A stretch of DNA of 64,000 bases from Trileptium ribeirensis (GCA_030248225.1 JASANE010003394.1:19530-83529); one strand, 5' to 3'; counted from the stretch's first letter, positions 1-12,196 are shown. Translations and numbers: made by a program. Notes: generated by a model from the sequence alone, not told the origin.

Positions 1-988
1 TGGTCGTCAACCTGAAAGAAATTGACAAATCGTGCATGATAGATACCGCGAGGACAAATACAGTGTTGGCTAGCAGATACAAAAATACTAAAATCAGGAT
101 TAATAATTTTCAATATTATTGGTTTTAAGCTCAGATGCGTTCAGCTCAAATTGTTGCACAGTAACAGTATATACTCAGCTGCATCGACGCTCCCGTCAAA
201 GCAAAATAGTAATAAAAACGTAAAGTAAAAGCTTCCAGCAATACTCGCAAAAGGAGACAGAGATATCCATTCAATTACCAAAGTTTTGTTGAATAATACA
301 AAATAAGGACCATTTTATATAAAATACACAAAATTTTGTGATGGGCTAAACGCAACACAGCTACTAAACGTTTAGAATGGTATCACTATGCAAAAATGTT
401 AAATCTCCAGGAGTAGACATAATATGTCATATACTGGTGACGACATTGTAACTTATTTGATTTACTAAATTCGGTTACGGCTAGAAGCCGATTACACTCG
501 TTCAGAACTGAGTAAAATGCACATTTTCGAAGGTATGATGGCAAAGAATCATTCTATCATTATTAAATTAGGCCAGCAAGAGTGCCTTCAAACCATGTGC
601 AACATAATTGCGAACAGTTCCGTCCAATCCACGAACTAAAGCGCTTTGGTATTTCTAAACACTGTACAACGTACAGCGAAGTATCATGCGGCAAACTTAG
701 CGTCTTAGCAAAATATAATCGTACATATGAAAAATGTCACAAACCTTGCCTTGGACAACACCCATCACTTCAAGATTACCACCGGACCGCGCATGCATGA
801 CCATCTTAAGCAGTGCTAATGCCGAGATTTTGATATCTTTGAAATAGTGCGGGCTAAAATATATACCATCAAATATATTAGTCGGAGCGCCATAGTATGA
901 ACAAACACACCAAAGTTTCTTGGATATACAAGTTGAATGATGCGCTGAAATCATGCTCAAATAGCATGCTGCTCAGCGATGAAAGAGG
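1..988. other. No gene recognised
   Basis: I see no coding similarity, RNA gene or clear repeat here. The short open frames at 582-800 (+) and 697-960 (-) have no recognisable motif. The right edge abuts the 3' end of the retrotransposon on the minus strand; no obvious poly-A or microsatellite tail is visible between it and this sequence. Confidence 0.5.
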
Positions 989-2764
989 TTAGTTGTAGGC
1001 ATCACGGAAGAGCAGACTCTTTAGCTCCTTCCTAAACACCAGGAGTGAGTCGTAGGACCGAAGAGATATAGGGAGTTCGTTCCAGATTGCAGGACCGAAG
1101 CAACCAAAGCTGTTGAATGATCTATCAGCAATTACAAGTTGACGCCGTGTAAATAAACGTTCGCTATCACAAAGCTGTAGATTGTCTGTTAAATAACGGG
1201 GTCCGTCTCCTTTGAGACACTTGAAGACGATGCAGGCAACCTTAAAGATAATTCGTTGACGCATTGGGAGCCAGTGAAGATTACGTAGAACAGGTGTAAT
1301 ATGCTCACAACGTCGAGTGATTGTCACTGTACGAGCGGCAGCATGCAGAATTCTAGTGAGGGGTTTGATGGTGATGGCAGGAAGGCGGCAATAGATGGAG
1401 TTGCAATAATCCAGCCGTGAGATGATGAACGCTCTGACCATAATCTCTGCATTAGATCGATCAAGGCGTTGTCTGATCCGGCGAATCTCAGAGAGCTGCC
1501 ACATGGACATGCGGCTGACGTCTAAAATGTGGTGCTTCAGTGATAGTGAGTCATCAATGGTAACACCGAGAAATTTGATCGATGGAGAACGGCTGATGGC
1601 ATGACCATTGATGGCAATCGAGCCGGGAGTGCCGTCATTGGTGTGGATCACCATGAAATCGGACTTGCTGGGATTGACCTTCAACATGTTAGCTTGTAAC
1701 CAGTCCACAACAGATGCTATCGTCTGATCAAGTCGCTGGAGTTGTGCGACTTGGTTGCTTGCAGAATATGCTACATATATTACTATATCATCAGCATAAA
1801 TTGCAGATCGACATCCGCCAGCAAAAATAAGATCGGCGAGCGGCGTTGTGTAAAGATTGAAAAGGAGAGGGCCGAGAACACTTCCCTGAGGGACACCGCA
1901 AGGAAGCCATCTGTTATTAGATGTCACGCTACTGACAGATACATATTGAAAACGATCCGTGAGATAACTTCTGAACCAAGAGAGACATGTGCCGCCAATA
2001 TGGAAATCATAATGAAGTCTGGATAACAGAGCGTTATGATCGACAGTGTCAAAAGCTGCAGAAAGGTCAAGCGCTACTATAGCAGTAGATAGGCCCTTGG
2101 ACTTGTTAAGCCGGAGGTCGCTAAGAAAGCCAAGTAGGCATGTCTCTGTTGAGTGATGAGGTCTATATGCAGACTGTATCGACGACAGCAAGTCGTTTCT
2201 ACTGATGTGCTGTTGTAACTGACGGGCCACAACCTGTTCGATGAGCTTTGATAGTATCGACAAGTTGGATACTGGACGATAGTTCCCAAGTACACTGGAG
2301 TCGAGAGATGGCTTTTTTAGTAATGGGGTAACGGAAGAAAGCGTCTCACGCTGTGGCATAATGCCTGTGGAAAGAGAAAGGTTGATTATAGACGCAAAAA
2401 TTGGTGCGATGACTGCAATGCACATTTTAATAACGTGCATAGGAAAAGGGTCGAAGTGACACTGTTTGTTTGGCCTATTCATTACAATGGTGCAAACTTC
2501 TTCAAGGCTAACATTAACGAATTCATTGAATATTTTCGTGCAACTAGGGATAAGGAAGTTAGTAGCAACTGGAGCAAAAGATGCACGAACGGTATTAACT
2601 TTGTCATAAAAGAAATTAGAAAACTCGACGGCCGAGTGAGGAATGTCAGTAAACGGTTTTTTCAAGAGCATGGTGTTAATAACCGGCCATTTGTTGTTAC
2701 CAGCTGCTACAAGGCGGTTACTCCAAAAAGAATTTGACTTGGTTTGGCAAAGTTTTTGATACAA
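989..2764 (-). CDS. 5'-truncated CR1/L2-like non-LTR retrotransposon reverse transcriptase
   Basis: This open frame of about 591 codons encodes the reverse transcriptase and C-terminal part of a LINE of the CR1/L2/Rex group (Jockey superfamily). The RT motifs are in order: GNYRPVS near residue 160, LDLSAAFDTVDH near 232, GVPQGSVLGPLLF near 290 and the catalytic YADD at 323-326. The C-terminal block with LDYCNS (451) and LHWLPMRQR (about 496) is typical of these elements. The upstream apurinic-endonuclease domain and ORF1 are missing. An in-frame TAA lies a few codons before the nominal start, which is a TTG, so the N-terminus marks a truncation and not a real start. The lack of internal stops over 590 codons suggests a fairly recent insertion. 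The family assignment is firm; the exact clade is not. Confidence 0.92.
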   Translation of the reverse strand: MYQKLCQTKSNSFWSNRLVAAGNNKWPVINTMLLKKPFTDIPHSAVEFSNFFYDKVNTVRASFAPVATNFLIPSCTKIFNEFVNVSLEEVCTIVMNRPNKQCHFDPFPMHVIKMCIAVIAPIFASIINLSLSTGIMPQRETLSSVTPLLKKPSLDSSVLGNYRPVSNLSILSKLIEQVVARQLQQHISRNDLLSSIQSAYRPHHSTETCLLGFLSDLRLNKSKGLSTAIVALDLSAAFDTVDHNALLSRLHYDFHIGGTCLSWFRSYLTDRFQYVSVSSVTSNNRWLPCGVPQGSVLGPLLFNLYTTPLADLIFAGGCRSAIYADDIVIYVAYSASNQVAQLQRLDQTIASVVDWLQANMLKVNPSKSDFMVIHTNDGTPGSIAINGHAISRSPSIKFLGVTIDDSLSLKHHILDVSRMSMWQLSEIRRIRQRLDRSNAEIMVRAFIISRLDYCNSIYCRLPAITIKPLTRILHAAARTVTITRRCEHITPVLRNLHWLPMRQRIIFKVACIVFKCLKGDGPRYLTDNLQLCDSERLFTRRQLVIADRSFNSFGCFGPAIWNELPISLRSYDSLLVFRKELKSLLFRDAYN

Positions 2765-2995
2765 TCGGCATCTTATACGTTAGTATTCAGCAGCACTTAT
2801 ACTAAAAACTGCTGAAAGTTATTACATATACGCAACACCATCACATCAAACTGTACAAACGTAAAACAATATGCTTTCGCATGCCTTCACAACAACCAAA
2901 GATCTACTTTTAGCTTGGAATATGAATAGCACGTTACATATTATGTAAATAAATAAAATACCAATACTATCTATGAGTTGCCATGGCTAAACTGA

Positions 2996-3187
2996 CGATC
3001 TGATCCCGTCATATGGGACCACCTGGAGTGTCGCCATTTCTCGCAAGCAGAACAAACTAGATGGGCAGAAATGCCGTTGGATCTCAATGAACTGAACACG
3101 GTTTACTTCCAGAATTTCCCATCCCGCGATCCTAAAATTCCAGCGGTAAAAAGGTATAATGCCCGATTGCACATTATAGCGTTTTGA
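2996..3187 (+). other. Unidentified open segment of 63 codons
   Basis: A stop-to-stop frame that reads like real protein (charged and aromatic mix, WDHLECRHFSQAEQ near its start, FQNFPSRDPK in the middle) and ends at a TGA. No clear splice acceptor precedes it and no family is recognised. It may be a decayed terminal exon or chance. Low confidence. Confidence 0.15.
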
Positions 3188-4559
3188 TTCCTAAAGCCTA
3201 TATTACTTCATATACATATCTCTGAATAAATTGTTAAACAAAGCTATCAAATTTATCGCAACTTCAGATTCAACGCATTCGACTGAAAAAACATAATCTT
3301 CACTTAAGAAGTGACTGTGGACTTATCATGTTTTGCCTTTAGACCCTCCATTAATTTCGGTTTTTCAATTAAAAATGTTTACGAAATGCTTTACCATAAA
3401 CTAAAAATTAGCTCAAAATGATTCCATTAAACGCAACTCTGTATTTAGAAATATATATCATACCAAAAAAATACCAAGTTCTTTGAAAACGAAGTGATTT
3501 TAATTTGCAAACACTAGATTTGCTGTTTGTTTGAACAGAATATCCAGATTACTGCAATGGAGCCACTGAAGCTAGCTCAGCCTTTACCTACAGCTTCGCT
3601 AACGGCAAAAGTAGTAAAATTTCTTTTTTGTCCGTCTTTGGAAATCATAACTGATCACCAGATGGCTGGATCTGCACAAATAACTTTATCTGATCACAAA
3701 TTCAGTCTATATGTTCCTTTTCATTAGACGCTAAATCCGCCAACCACGAATTCGGGTCAAAATGGGCCACAAAGGAGTCAAGGGTTACATTTTTTGAAAC
3801 CTGACAATCCTGCTATCTATTCATCGCGACCTATATCCCGAGACAGAGGCTTTGCAGCGACCACCTTCCGAAATCTGCACATCAAGAGTTACAAATTTTG
3901 CTGTACACCATTTTTTGCCAAACGATTCCGTGGGTCGCTATCGGTCCAAATAGGGTATGTCGATCCATTTTCACATAACACCTATTTTTGTGTTCTGACA
4001 TATTATTGCGGGCTACGTGCGTGACGCCATTTTTATATAGGTTTTAATAACGCTGAATACGACTGCATTGCCTGCCCTTCGGGAACTTTTGTTACTGTAT
4101 CATATCCTTCCACGGAGATATATGGTGTTTCAGGGTTGCCAACCTACTCTCACAAAACAACTTTTTTGCTTTTGTGGCATGTTATTGCGGGATACGAGCA
4201 CCAAAACATTATTATATATAAATAGATTTTAAAGCATGTTGAACACGATGATATTGCAGTCAGAGAGTTGTTGTTTCATCGCATTCTTGCAGGGGGTATG
4301 GCTTGTTTCAGAATTGGCCGACCCATTCACAAAACATCGATATTTGGACATTAGTATGATTGAGTCTATTTAATATTTCAAGCTTGGAATATTTCTTAGC
4401 GGCCATGCTCGTTCCGACTCCACTTGCTTGCGATATACTAGTTGGTGCGTTAGTAAACTGGTTTTTTCTAGAATTCAGGATTCCCCCAAATCTCTGTGGA
4501 AATCTTAGTATATAGTCAATTATTTTAAGCTAAGAAATAACGGAATCGAATTATTTATT
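3188..4559. other. No gene recognised
   Basis: AT-rich sequence with only short open frames that show no recognisable motif. Confidence 0.45.
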
Positions 4560-4865
4560 GAATTCGAGTGTAACGAGAAGTTTCAATTTTGACTCTGGAG
4601 GGGGGTTGAGGAGGTCCTGTCTGTGTGTGTCTGTCGCACCTGGATCTCGATAACGGCTGGGTCGATTTTAATGCGAGATAGCTCATTCGAACCGCAATGG
4701 TCGATTTAGGTGTAGTGAGGGAGCCCGATTTTTGAATTTTTCGCCGTGGGACGTCATTTTGGACCATTTTCGGGCACCCCCTCCAGTTTTTGCAACTTTT
4801 CTTAATAAGTGAACGAGGTATCCACAAACTAATAGGCCTATTCCATGTAGCTTTACCAGGGCTTT

Positions 4866-4873
4866 CTAATGAT
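4866..4873 (+). repeat. 8-bp target-site duplication, left copy
   Basis: CTAATGAT precedes the hAT element and is repeated exactly at 5986-5993 after it. The uninterrupted repeat at 7830-8641 has CCAATGAT once at the equivalent position. Confidence 0.9.
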
Positions 4874-5985
4874 CAGGGAGTAACCGGAATTCTGGTTCCG
4901 GTTCCGGCGAAAATCGTGTTCCGGTTGCGGTTCCGGCAAAGGGCAAAAACCATACCGGAACCGGAATTCCGGTTTAAAAAGTTTGTTTGAAATTTTCCAC
5001 GTTTTTTGCTTCATCTGTGATCCAAACATATGTAATATATATTATACAATGATCAAGCTCCAATACAACCTAGCAAAAGAAAAGATTAACTAAGCAATTT
5101 GACGTTTGAAACGTAAGTAGGGCACATAATTTCAGTTGGAATTTTCTATAATAACCTGCAGGAGTTTGTTAACAAATCAAAGCTACGTCGATGCTTCTAG
5201 CAGCTATTTTACACATCCAGAAGTCTGTGGGGTACCTTTCAATTAAACCGGTCCAACTCGGTAACAGAGTATGGCTTACGCAGAAGTACTTAGGGTATGT
5301 TTGGCTAATATAAATTGCTTCAAGAACCCGCCAATGCGCTTGTAAACTTGGTAAATCAGTCTAAATTGAAGTAAACTAACGTTATCGTCTCATTTATAGC
5401 ATTCTGATTAGAAAGTTATCATCATTATGATCTAACTGACGGGCACTGTTTGTCCAACGCTAGCCTAAACAGTGTCTCTGACCACTGATCAGAAAATTAC
5501 CTTCTATCTATTATTTTCTCTTAGAATCATATAAACCAATAATTTCAAGTTCCCTACAGAAGAACATGTAACAAACGTATGTGTAGCAAAGGAAGGCGAC
5601 TGGAGACAAAGCGAAAGTGTGTATTCTACGCTCCAAGCTTTGTAAGCATATTCGATTTGACGCAGTATACGCAATGGTGTGTAGTGGAAAGCATTTTTTG
5701 CTCTGGGTGTCCAAAAATCGACATATTTGATCAATAAGTAAACATTATTAGCTTCCTCAGTCTCTTTAAAGTTTCAGAAAGGCAATAATACCACCGCAAT
5801 ACATTAAGTTTAATGTAAAAGTTATTTGTAATGCATTTTAAATCCACTATACCTTGATTTCTTCTTTCATCTGTTTTACTATTTATAAATTTCGAAGACC
5901 AAGTTCCGGTTCCGGATCCGGTTTAAATGGACGGTTCCGGTTGCTGGTTCCGGTTCCGGCAAATTTCGGTTCCGGTTATTCCCTG
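4874..5985. mobile_element. Non-autonomous hAT-type element (1112 bp)
   Basis: The termini CAGGGAGTAACCGGAA and TTCCGGTTATTCCCTG are inverted repeats, flanked by the exact 8-bp duplication CTAATGAT. CAGGG ends plus an 8-bp duplication are the hAT signature. Subterminal regions are dense in CCGGTTCCGG/CCGGAACCGG words on both sides, plausible transposase-binding sites. No transposase ORF is present. Two longer relatives in opposite orientation lie at 17269-18432 and 29310-30485. It is inserted in the middle of another dispersed repeat. Confidence 0.92.
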
Positions 5986-6491
5986 CTAATGATATATAAC
6001 AAGTTTTTTAACTACTTCCCAATCTGGAGTCTATAAGCTTATAGTTGGCGCCAAATTTCATATTTGGTGAAAAGTCGTGGGAAATGCACCTAAATGTGTG
6101 TTTTTGTTGCTTTTAATGTCTTATATGGGGTTTTCTGGGCCAGCAAGCTCATTCCGAGTGTCAAAAATATTGTGTGGCAAATATTTTTCACACTTCTGCT
6201 TCATACTTGGTATTAAAATGAGGCTTTTCTCAAGTGTCGGTCTGAATTCTTTAACGTTCTTTTCACGGTCAACTTTGGGTTTTATTGAATTATTAAATTG
6301 GTAGTTCATTGTTTTTTACTCGTTCTATAGTGTTTTGTCTACTGCATACGTTGGCTATCAAAAGAGGCGGGCGTAAGTATGACTCATCATTCACGGTTTA
6401 TATAATGCTGCACCTGCGTACTGTGTGTAGGCTTTGTTTGTGTGTGCTTTCTACAGCATACTTCGGGGGATTGTTCTCACCACTCGAATTC

Positions 6492-7829
6492 CGGCTCGCA
6501 AGCGAGCTTCACTAATTTTACTAGTTAGTAACAAAGGATTTTTTAATACAAATTCATTGGTTATTGTCATCGGAGTTTTTCATCGACGTTATTGATAAGC
6601 TTCAAAACCCGATTCATTTCTTACTCTTTTTCCCACGGTTTCGCTTGAAGAATATCCTGCTGCTCGTGTTTACTATAACGATAGATATCGTCCATCGTTT
6701 CAACTTTATTGCTAAGTTCCCAGGTCTTTTGCGCCATTTTCGAACCCATTTCTGAAACGTTGCGATATAGACCGGCCCAGTAAGATTTTAAACTTTGAAT
6801 TACTGAAGTGGTCAATTAATTAATTCTCAATGTATATACACACAGTATAGTATAAAAATGTGAATATAGGCTTAATGGACCATTAATGGATTAATAAATT
6901 AATGGATTCTAAAAAATAAAAAAAATATAGAAATAGATAATTTGAATAAACAAATCACAACAAATAAATATGATTATTTGTAATTTAGCAGGTATTTTTC
7001 ATTATATATACTATACGAAATTTCGCCATACTACACAGCTAGCTCTCCAAACATTTTATTGTAGTGTTGAGAAATTAAACAAATACGTAACAGAAACTCC
7101 CAAGATTCCTCGTGAGCATTACGGCCTTTAAACCCTAAGGTTCATTGTGAAATTATGTCTTCGAAATTCTGTATAAAAATATAATTTATTGTGATCTGAT
7201 TTAACAATATCGCAAAATAAAGCAACTATATATACTTGAAGTACGCTGCTGCAAAAACTATTCGAGTTTGATTCCAAATTGCCAGAACTAATAAAATACA
7301 GACCTCGTACTCAATCTTCAGAAAATTAGAGGACAGTAAAAGCAAACGAACCTTATTTTTTGGTTTTTTCGGCAACGTGATTTATTCTCCTTATTAAGAA
7401 CAGCTATGACTTTGCGAAGTTTGCTTGCGCTCGGGCAACTTATCTAGAAGCAATTTGTGCGCAACCTCGCATTTGTGCCCAGCTCAACGCGCTTATAGGA
7501 AAGAAAAATAGTTTCGTCATCAAGGTCCATTTACCAAGGGCTCTCCGAATTCAACATTTCAAAAGTGCGGGTGTAATCTAGCAGGAGGGTTTTGATATTA
7601 TCCCACAACACATGGATCATAGGCTGCTTTGTCTCAAATGTTTGTAATAATGGCTCATACGGACGGCTGATGTAATCGATGAAATGCAAATAAACTATGT
7701 TTGAGAAAGCAGGAAAATACAGGACTAGAGGACAAAATGTACAAATTAGAGGACAATTGAGGACACTTTTAATATAGAGGACAATTAGAGGAATAGAAGA
7801 CAAATACGAGGTCTAATAATACTATATTT
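6492..7829. other. No gene recognised
   Basis: AT-rich intervening DNA. A short stretch near 7720-7800 repeats the word GAGGACAA(A/T) several times. Nothing coding is supported. Confidence 0.45.
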
Positions 7830-8641
7830 GAATTCGAGTGGAACGAGAATTTTCAATTTTGGCTTTGGAGGGGCGGTATGTGTGTGTCTGTCGCACCTGG
7901 ATATCGATAAAAGTTGGGCGGATTTTGATGCGAGATAGCTCATTCGAACCGCAATGGTCGATTTAGGTGTAGTGACGGAGCCCGATTTTTGAATTTTTTC
8001 CCGTGGGAAAAGTTATAGGGCAGAATGACGTCATTTTGGCCCATTTTTCGGGCACTCCCTCTAGTTTTTGCGACTTTTCGCAATAAGTAAACGAGGTATT
8101 CGCGAACTAATAGGCCTATTCCATGTAGCTTTACCAGGGCTTTCCAATGATATAACATGTTTTTCAACTACTTCCCAATCTGGAGTCTATAAGCTTATAG
8201 TTGGCGCCAAATTTCATAGTTGTAAATTGGAAATGCACCTACCTGTGTGTTTTGTTGCTTTTAGTGTCTTATATGGGGTTTTCTGGGCCAACAAGCTCAT
8301 TGCGAGTGTCAAAAATATTGTGTGGCAAATATTTTTCACACTTCTGCTTCATACTTGGTATGAAAAATGAGATTTTCCTCAAGTGTCGGTTTGAATTCTT
8401 TAACGTTCTTTTCACGGTCAATTTAGGGTTTTATTGAATTATTAAATTGTTAGTTGATTGTTTTTGTACTCGTTGTATGATGTTTTGTCTACTGTATACG
8501 TTGGCTATCAAATGAGGCGGGCGTAACTATGACTAATCACTCACGGTTTATATAATGCTGCACCTGCGTACTGTGTGTAGGCTTTGGTTGTGTGTGCTTT
8601 CTACAACAGACTTCGGGGGATTGTTCTCACCACTCGAATTC
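7830..8641. mobile_element. 812-bp dispersed repeat (MITE-like), uninterrupted copy
   Basis: Relative of the repeat at 4560-6491, with inverted ends GAATTCGAGTGG and CACTCGAATTC. The two are alignable throughout with scattered substitutions. This copy serves as the empty-site reference for the hAT insertion at 4866. Confidence 0.75.
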
Positions 8642-9969
8642 TTGCTCGCAAGCGAGCTTCACTAGTATAGCCAGTGATCAATTTGGTAGGCTGGTTATTC
8701 TCTGACGGGGTATATAAATCAGCATAGATCATCGTCGGTGGATCCATTCGACCACATCGTCGGAACAAAAATATAATCACTTCCTTCGGACGTTTCAGAC
8801 TGAGATTATTAACATAAGATCCTTTATGGTACAGTTGAGACTGATAATGATTGTGCAATACCATGTGGTATATATGTGAATGTGGTTGAGATCATTATTA
8901 TGGCCACACAATCGGCAGTCAAGGAAGTCTGTAGCCGTTGTCATAGTTAGATAGACATAGAGGATTGAGCATTTAGCTTTGTAACTGAGATAAAAATGAC
9001 CCGCATTTACAATAGGTTTTATAGTCGTTCCCCAATCATGGCTGTTTCTACAGCATACGGTAGTTGTGGCTGCGTTCCACTCACCTGGTATTTACCCGAA
9101 CAACCGTTGTATACTCAACCGGGATCAACCAAATGCCTGTCAAAACACCAAAACGGAAGGTGTTTCATTTTGTGAAACACTTATCAATCAATGCTTTCCA
9201 ATTGTTTTTTTCGTTCTATTATCCCTTAAGATTTAGTTTATTCATTACGTTATTAGTTCTCTTTTGAAATTGATACAAAGTATCGCGATCGCAGATATTC
9301 CGTGTTAGCTTTACCTAAGATCCTACATTTAAGCCGTTTAATTACCCCTATCTTATGTAACGCACACCCGGTCGGAATGCACGAGGGTTATATTATGAAG
9401 TAGGTTGTCCCGGTCGCAGACACCCTAGCTGGAGCTTTTTATGCTCGCCCCCAACACCCGGTTGGATTGCTGGAGGTAATTTTGACTAAATACTGAAAGT
9501 GCTTAAGCCGGTTCGTGCTAATGCCTCTCACTCTCACTCACCCCGGATTCTCAAGAAATTACCCCTTTTCCTTAACACACTCAATTCTCATCCCCGAGGG
9601 CTGGTTCGTACGAAATTTAACTTGTTTATGTTCTATTACGTTATTGTGTGCCACAATTTTGCATTAAAGGCTTAATTCTTTAATCTTTTCCTATACGACA
9701 CCAGTATGAGACTACGATTCCTAATACCAGGAACTTGTGGTTTCTATTAGACGCTATGTATGTGACCTTAGTTCCACTTCACATCCACTTCTGTCAATCC
9801 AACTCACGCCAGGATTCAGTTCTTTAGACCAGTAAGCAAGCAGGAAGTAATAAGCCTGAAAACATGCGGACTTCAGACTACTGAACTAAAATAAAGTAAA
9901 ACTTAGAAAATTAATGAAATAAACAAATCAGGTAAAAGAAGTATTCATCACATGGTCGATGATTCATGC
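8642..9969. other. Decayed repeat DNA, no gene
   Basis: From about 9270 the sequence resembles the 10.5-10.9 kb and 12.6-12.9 kb stretches (shared runs such as CTTATGTAACGCACA at about 9353 and 10697), so it is probably an old copy of the same dispersed family. No coding frame is recognised. Confidence 0.4.
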
Positions 9970-9987
9970 TTCTGGGATATTCCAGAA
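9970..9987 (+). promoter_or_regulatory. Heat-shock-element-like array, one mismatch
   Basis: TTCTGGGATATTCCAGAA has the TTCnnGAAnnTTCnnGAA layout bound by HSF trimers, with GGA in place of GAA in the second unit. It lies about 230 bp upstream of a repeat module at 10203. A better-preserved version is found at the same relative position in a second family member (11947). Confidence 0.5.
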
Positions 9988-10202
9988 AAACAACTAAAAA
10001 AGGGGGACGTGGTACCAGATTTTGTCATCGATGTAAAGTGCGGGAATTCGCCTAAATAGGTCTTCCCAGGGGCTTAGGGACCAAAATTAGGCTAAAAATA
10101 AAGATTGGGTTGATTTTGGACCTATAATCCCTGCTTAGCTTAGGTAAACACTACAAAAGTTATATTATGCTGAAATTTTGCGGGCAGGGTCGGCGGATAA
10201 TT

Positions 10203-10360
10203 TTATGACGGCTATCGGTATTTAAATGGCGAGGGGATTCGTCAACGAGGATTGTGCGGAACGAAGTGTGAACAGTAGAATGCCGGTGGGACGATTGGAT
10301 ATGGCACGCATTCTTTTTGATAGCGACTGATATTGTGCGAGGCGGCGTGACTAGTTCTAA
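10203..10360 (+). repeat. TTATGACGGCTATCG module, copy 1
   Basis: This module of about 130-150 bp starts with TTATGACGGCTATCG, continues with a GGGATTCGTC block, then an AGTAGAATGCCGGTGGGA block. Related copies start near 12197, 16305, 21501, 28339 and 33550. In the copies at 10203 and 12197 the upstream HSE-like segment is also shared. It belongs to a dispersed repeat family whose class I cannot assign. Confidence 0.7.
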
Positions 10361-11094
10361 GCACTCTTTTGCCAGAAAGCTCGAAACCAAAGACAATAAG
10401 AAAGATATTTATTTTAGGTAAAATTAAATACAAGGCACACGAAATGAATATGTGATCCTTTTCAGCAATGTCAATCCCTGGCCACTATGAATTCGGCTCG
10501 CTTTTTGTTTCAACCTGATTTATCTCCGCACTCGTAAGCTCGTATGATCTATTACCCCTTATGTTTAAGTCATCTAGTAATTTATTAGTTCTCCAAAGAA
10601 ATTAATACAAGGTATCCGGAGAAGAAATACCTCGTAATTCTATATAATTACCTGAACCTAAGACCTTAGATTTAAGCTATTTATTGACCCATATCTTATG
10701 TAACGCACATCTCAGAAGAATGCACGGGAGTTATTATTAACTAGGTTGTGACCAGAATACACACCATAGTTGGAAAATTGTCTCTCCCGATCCATCGGCA
10801 CCGAAGAAGAATGCCGACGGTTAGTTTTGAAGAAGGATTGGAATTCTTTAGATCGGTCGTCGTAATGCCACGCCCCTCACGCTCACGAAATTAACCCATG
10901 TACTAAACTCACCCCGAAGGTTGCTCACTCTGGCTGACTCGGCCGATTTTGCCAACTATTACTAGGGTATATATAATAAATATGGTATTATTATAAGTGC
11001 GATATGACCTTAGTTTCCGTCCCACCTGAGCCTTTCTCCAGTTTACATCGCAGTAGCCAATCTTTTGAAATGCAAATCCATAAGTTGAACTCGA
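10361..11094. other. Continuation of dispersed repeat family, no gene
   Basis: Diverged copy of the sequence that follows the TTATGACGGCTATCG module elsewhere. Words such as CCTTAGATTTAAGC and TATCTTATGTAACGCACA are shared with the 9.3 kb stretch. No coding frame is supported. Confidence 0.4.
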
Positions 11095-11549
11095 AAAGCT
11101 CGAAGCTAGAGTATGCGTCCACGTCCAGTGTATGGTGTCCTCATTACGCCAAAGACATAAAGCTTGTTGAACGTGTTCAACGCCGGGCAACGAAATTCGT
11201 TCCCGGTATAAGCAACTTTTCTTATGAGGATCGCTTACGTTTTCTTGGACTGCAGACGCTATTCACCCGTCGTCATCGCGCAGATTTAATTTTGATGTTC
11301 AATGCAATTCATGGAACAATCGACTTTCCGTTAACAACTTGGTTCGAATTTGTTGTCGATGACAGACTACGCTGCCATGCTTTTAAACTGAAACCACGCA
11401 TTCGCCCTTGTCTAGATTGTGCACGATACTCTTATGCTTATCGAGTGGTAGATAGCTGGAATCGCCTCCCTGGCTCGGTTGTCAACGCCCCGAATCTTAA
11501 GACGTTCAAGTCTCGTCTTCATACCTCGGGGTGCCTGCCTGAACTGTAG
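11095..11549 (+). pseudogene. CR1-like retrotransposon, C-terminal fragment only
   Basis: This frame encodes the extreme C-terminal region of a CR1-type LINE polyprotein. Hallmarks are a degraded LEYAS...VWCPHYAKDI, then LVERVQRRATKFV, YEDRLRFLGLQTL, RRHRADLILMFN and VVDSWNRLPGSVVNAPN. It ends in a stop at 11547-11549. The upstream RT core is absent, so this is a 5'-truncated insertion, the usual outcome of incomplete target-primed reverse transcription. It differs in sequence from the RT at 989-2764, so at least two LINE lineages have been active here. The frame is open further upstream, but that part shows no similarity. Confidence 0.88.
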
Positions 11550-11946
11550 CCTGCGTCGTCCTGATGCTCCTTTTCAGGACAGCACTACAGACAATAGTCA
11601 ATCTCATTCGCTGTGTCACAAACCGTGATTTGATATCATGGTTTCCGGGCGGTTTGGGCGATCCTTCAATCAAGCCGTCTGGTTCAAAGGTGATTTCAAA
11701 AAGCAGAGACTGGTTAAGAATCACCCAAACGACTTACAAATCACGCATTTCTTTGCGTGGAAATGATTAAACTAATAAACATATATGTAAAGTAAAACAC
11801 ATATAATATAAGGACCTGGAACTCTTTGCACACCTAATTCGGTGAAGACAAAGCGACTCATTAGCAAAACTAAAACAACATCAAAAATCAAAACGCCGGG
11901 CCAATAGCAGCGGAGTCGAGTCAATCACGTGATCGCAGACATATGC
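11550..11946. other. No gene; probable LINE 3' UTR and flank
   Basis: Follows the CR1 fragment directly. No coding similarity or clear tail repeat is visible. Confidence 0.35.
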
Positions 11947-11969
11947 TTCTGGAATATTCTGGAAGCTTC
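11947..11969 (+). promoter_or_regulatory. Five-unit heat-shock element match
   Basis: From 11947 the sequence reads TTC-TG-GAA-TA-TTC-TG-GAA-GC-TTC, five consecutive alternating nGAAn units with perfect 2-bp spacing. It lies about 250 bp upstream of the TTATGACGGCTATCG module at 12197. The related element has a four-unit version at 9970. Activity is inferred from the motif only. Confidence 0.6.
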
Positions 11970-12196
11970 CAAAACCCCATTGGTTGGATCCCACTAGATA
12001 AGTCCTCCCAGGATAAAATACGCCAAAAACAAAGAATTTTAAGTTAATTAAAAAGGATGAAAAAAATTATTAAGTAAAAATTAACTAAATTTTGTGTGAT
12101 TTTGGATTTAAACTCTTTCTTAGCTTAGGGAACCCCTGACAAATACCTAGGTATTATGTTTTTTTGCTTTTAATGGGGGTAGGGTTTCTGGGTTAT

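Larger units (their letters stand above)
4560..6491. mobile_element. 812-bp dispersed repeat (MITE-like), interrupted by a hAT element
   Basis: The ends GAATTCGAGTG (4560) and CACTCGAATTC (6481-6491) are inverted copies of each other. Removing the nested hAT element and one target duplication leaves 812 bp, the same length as the uninterrupted relative at 7830-8641. The two share blocks such as the region around TAATAGGCCTATTCCATG and GAGTCTATAAGCTTATAG. No transposase is encoded, so this is a non-autonomous element of undetermined superfamily. A palindrome GCTCGCAAGCGAGC follows the right end in both copies, so the true boundary may lie slightly further right. Confidence 0.75.
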
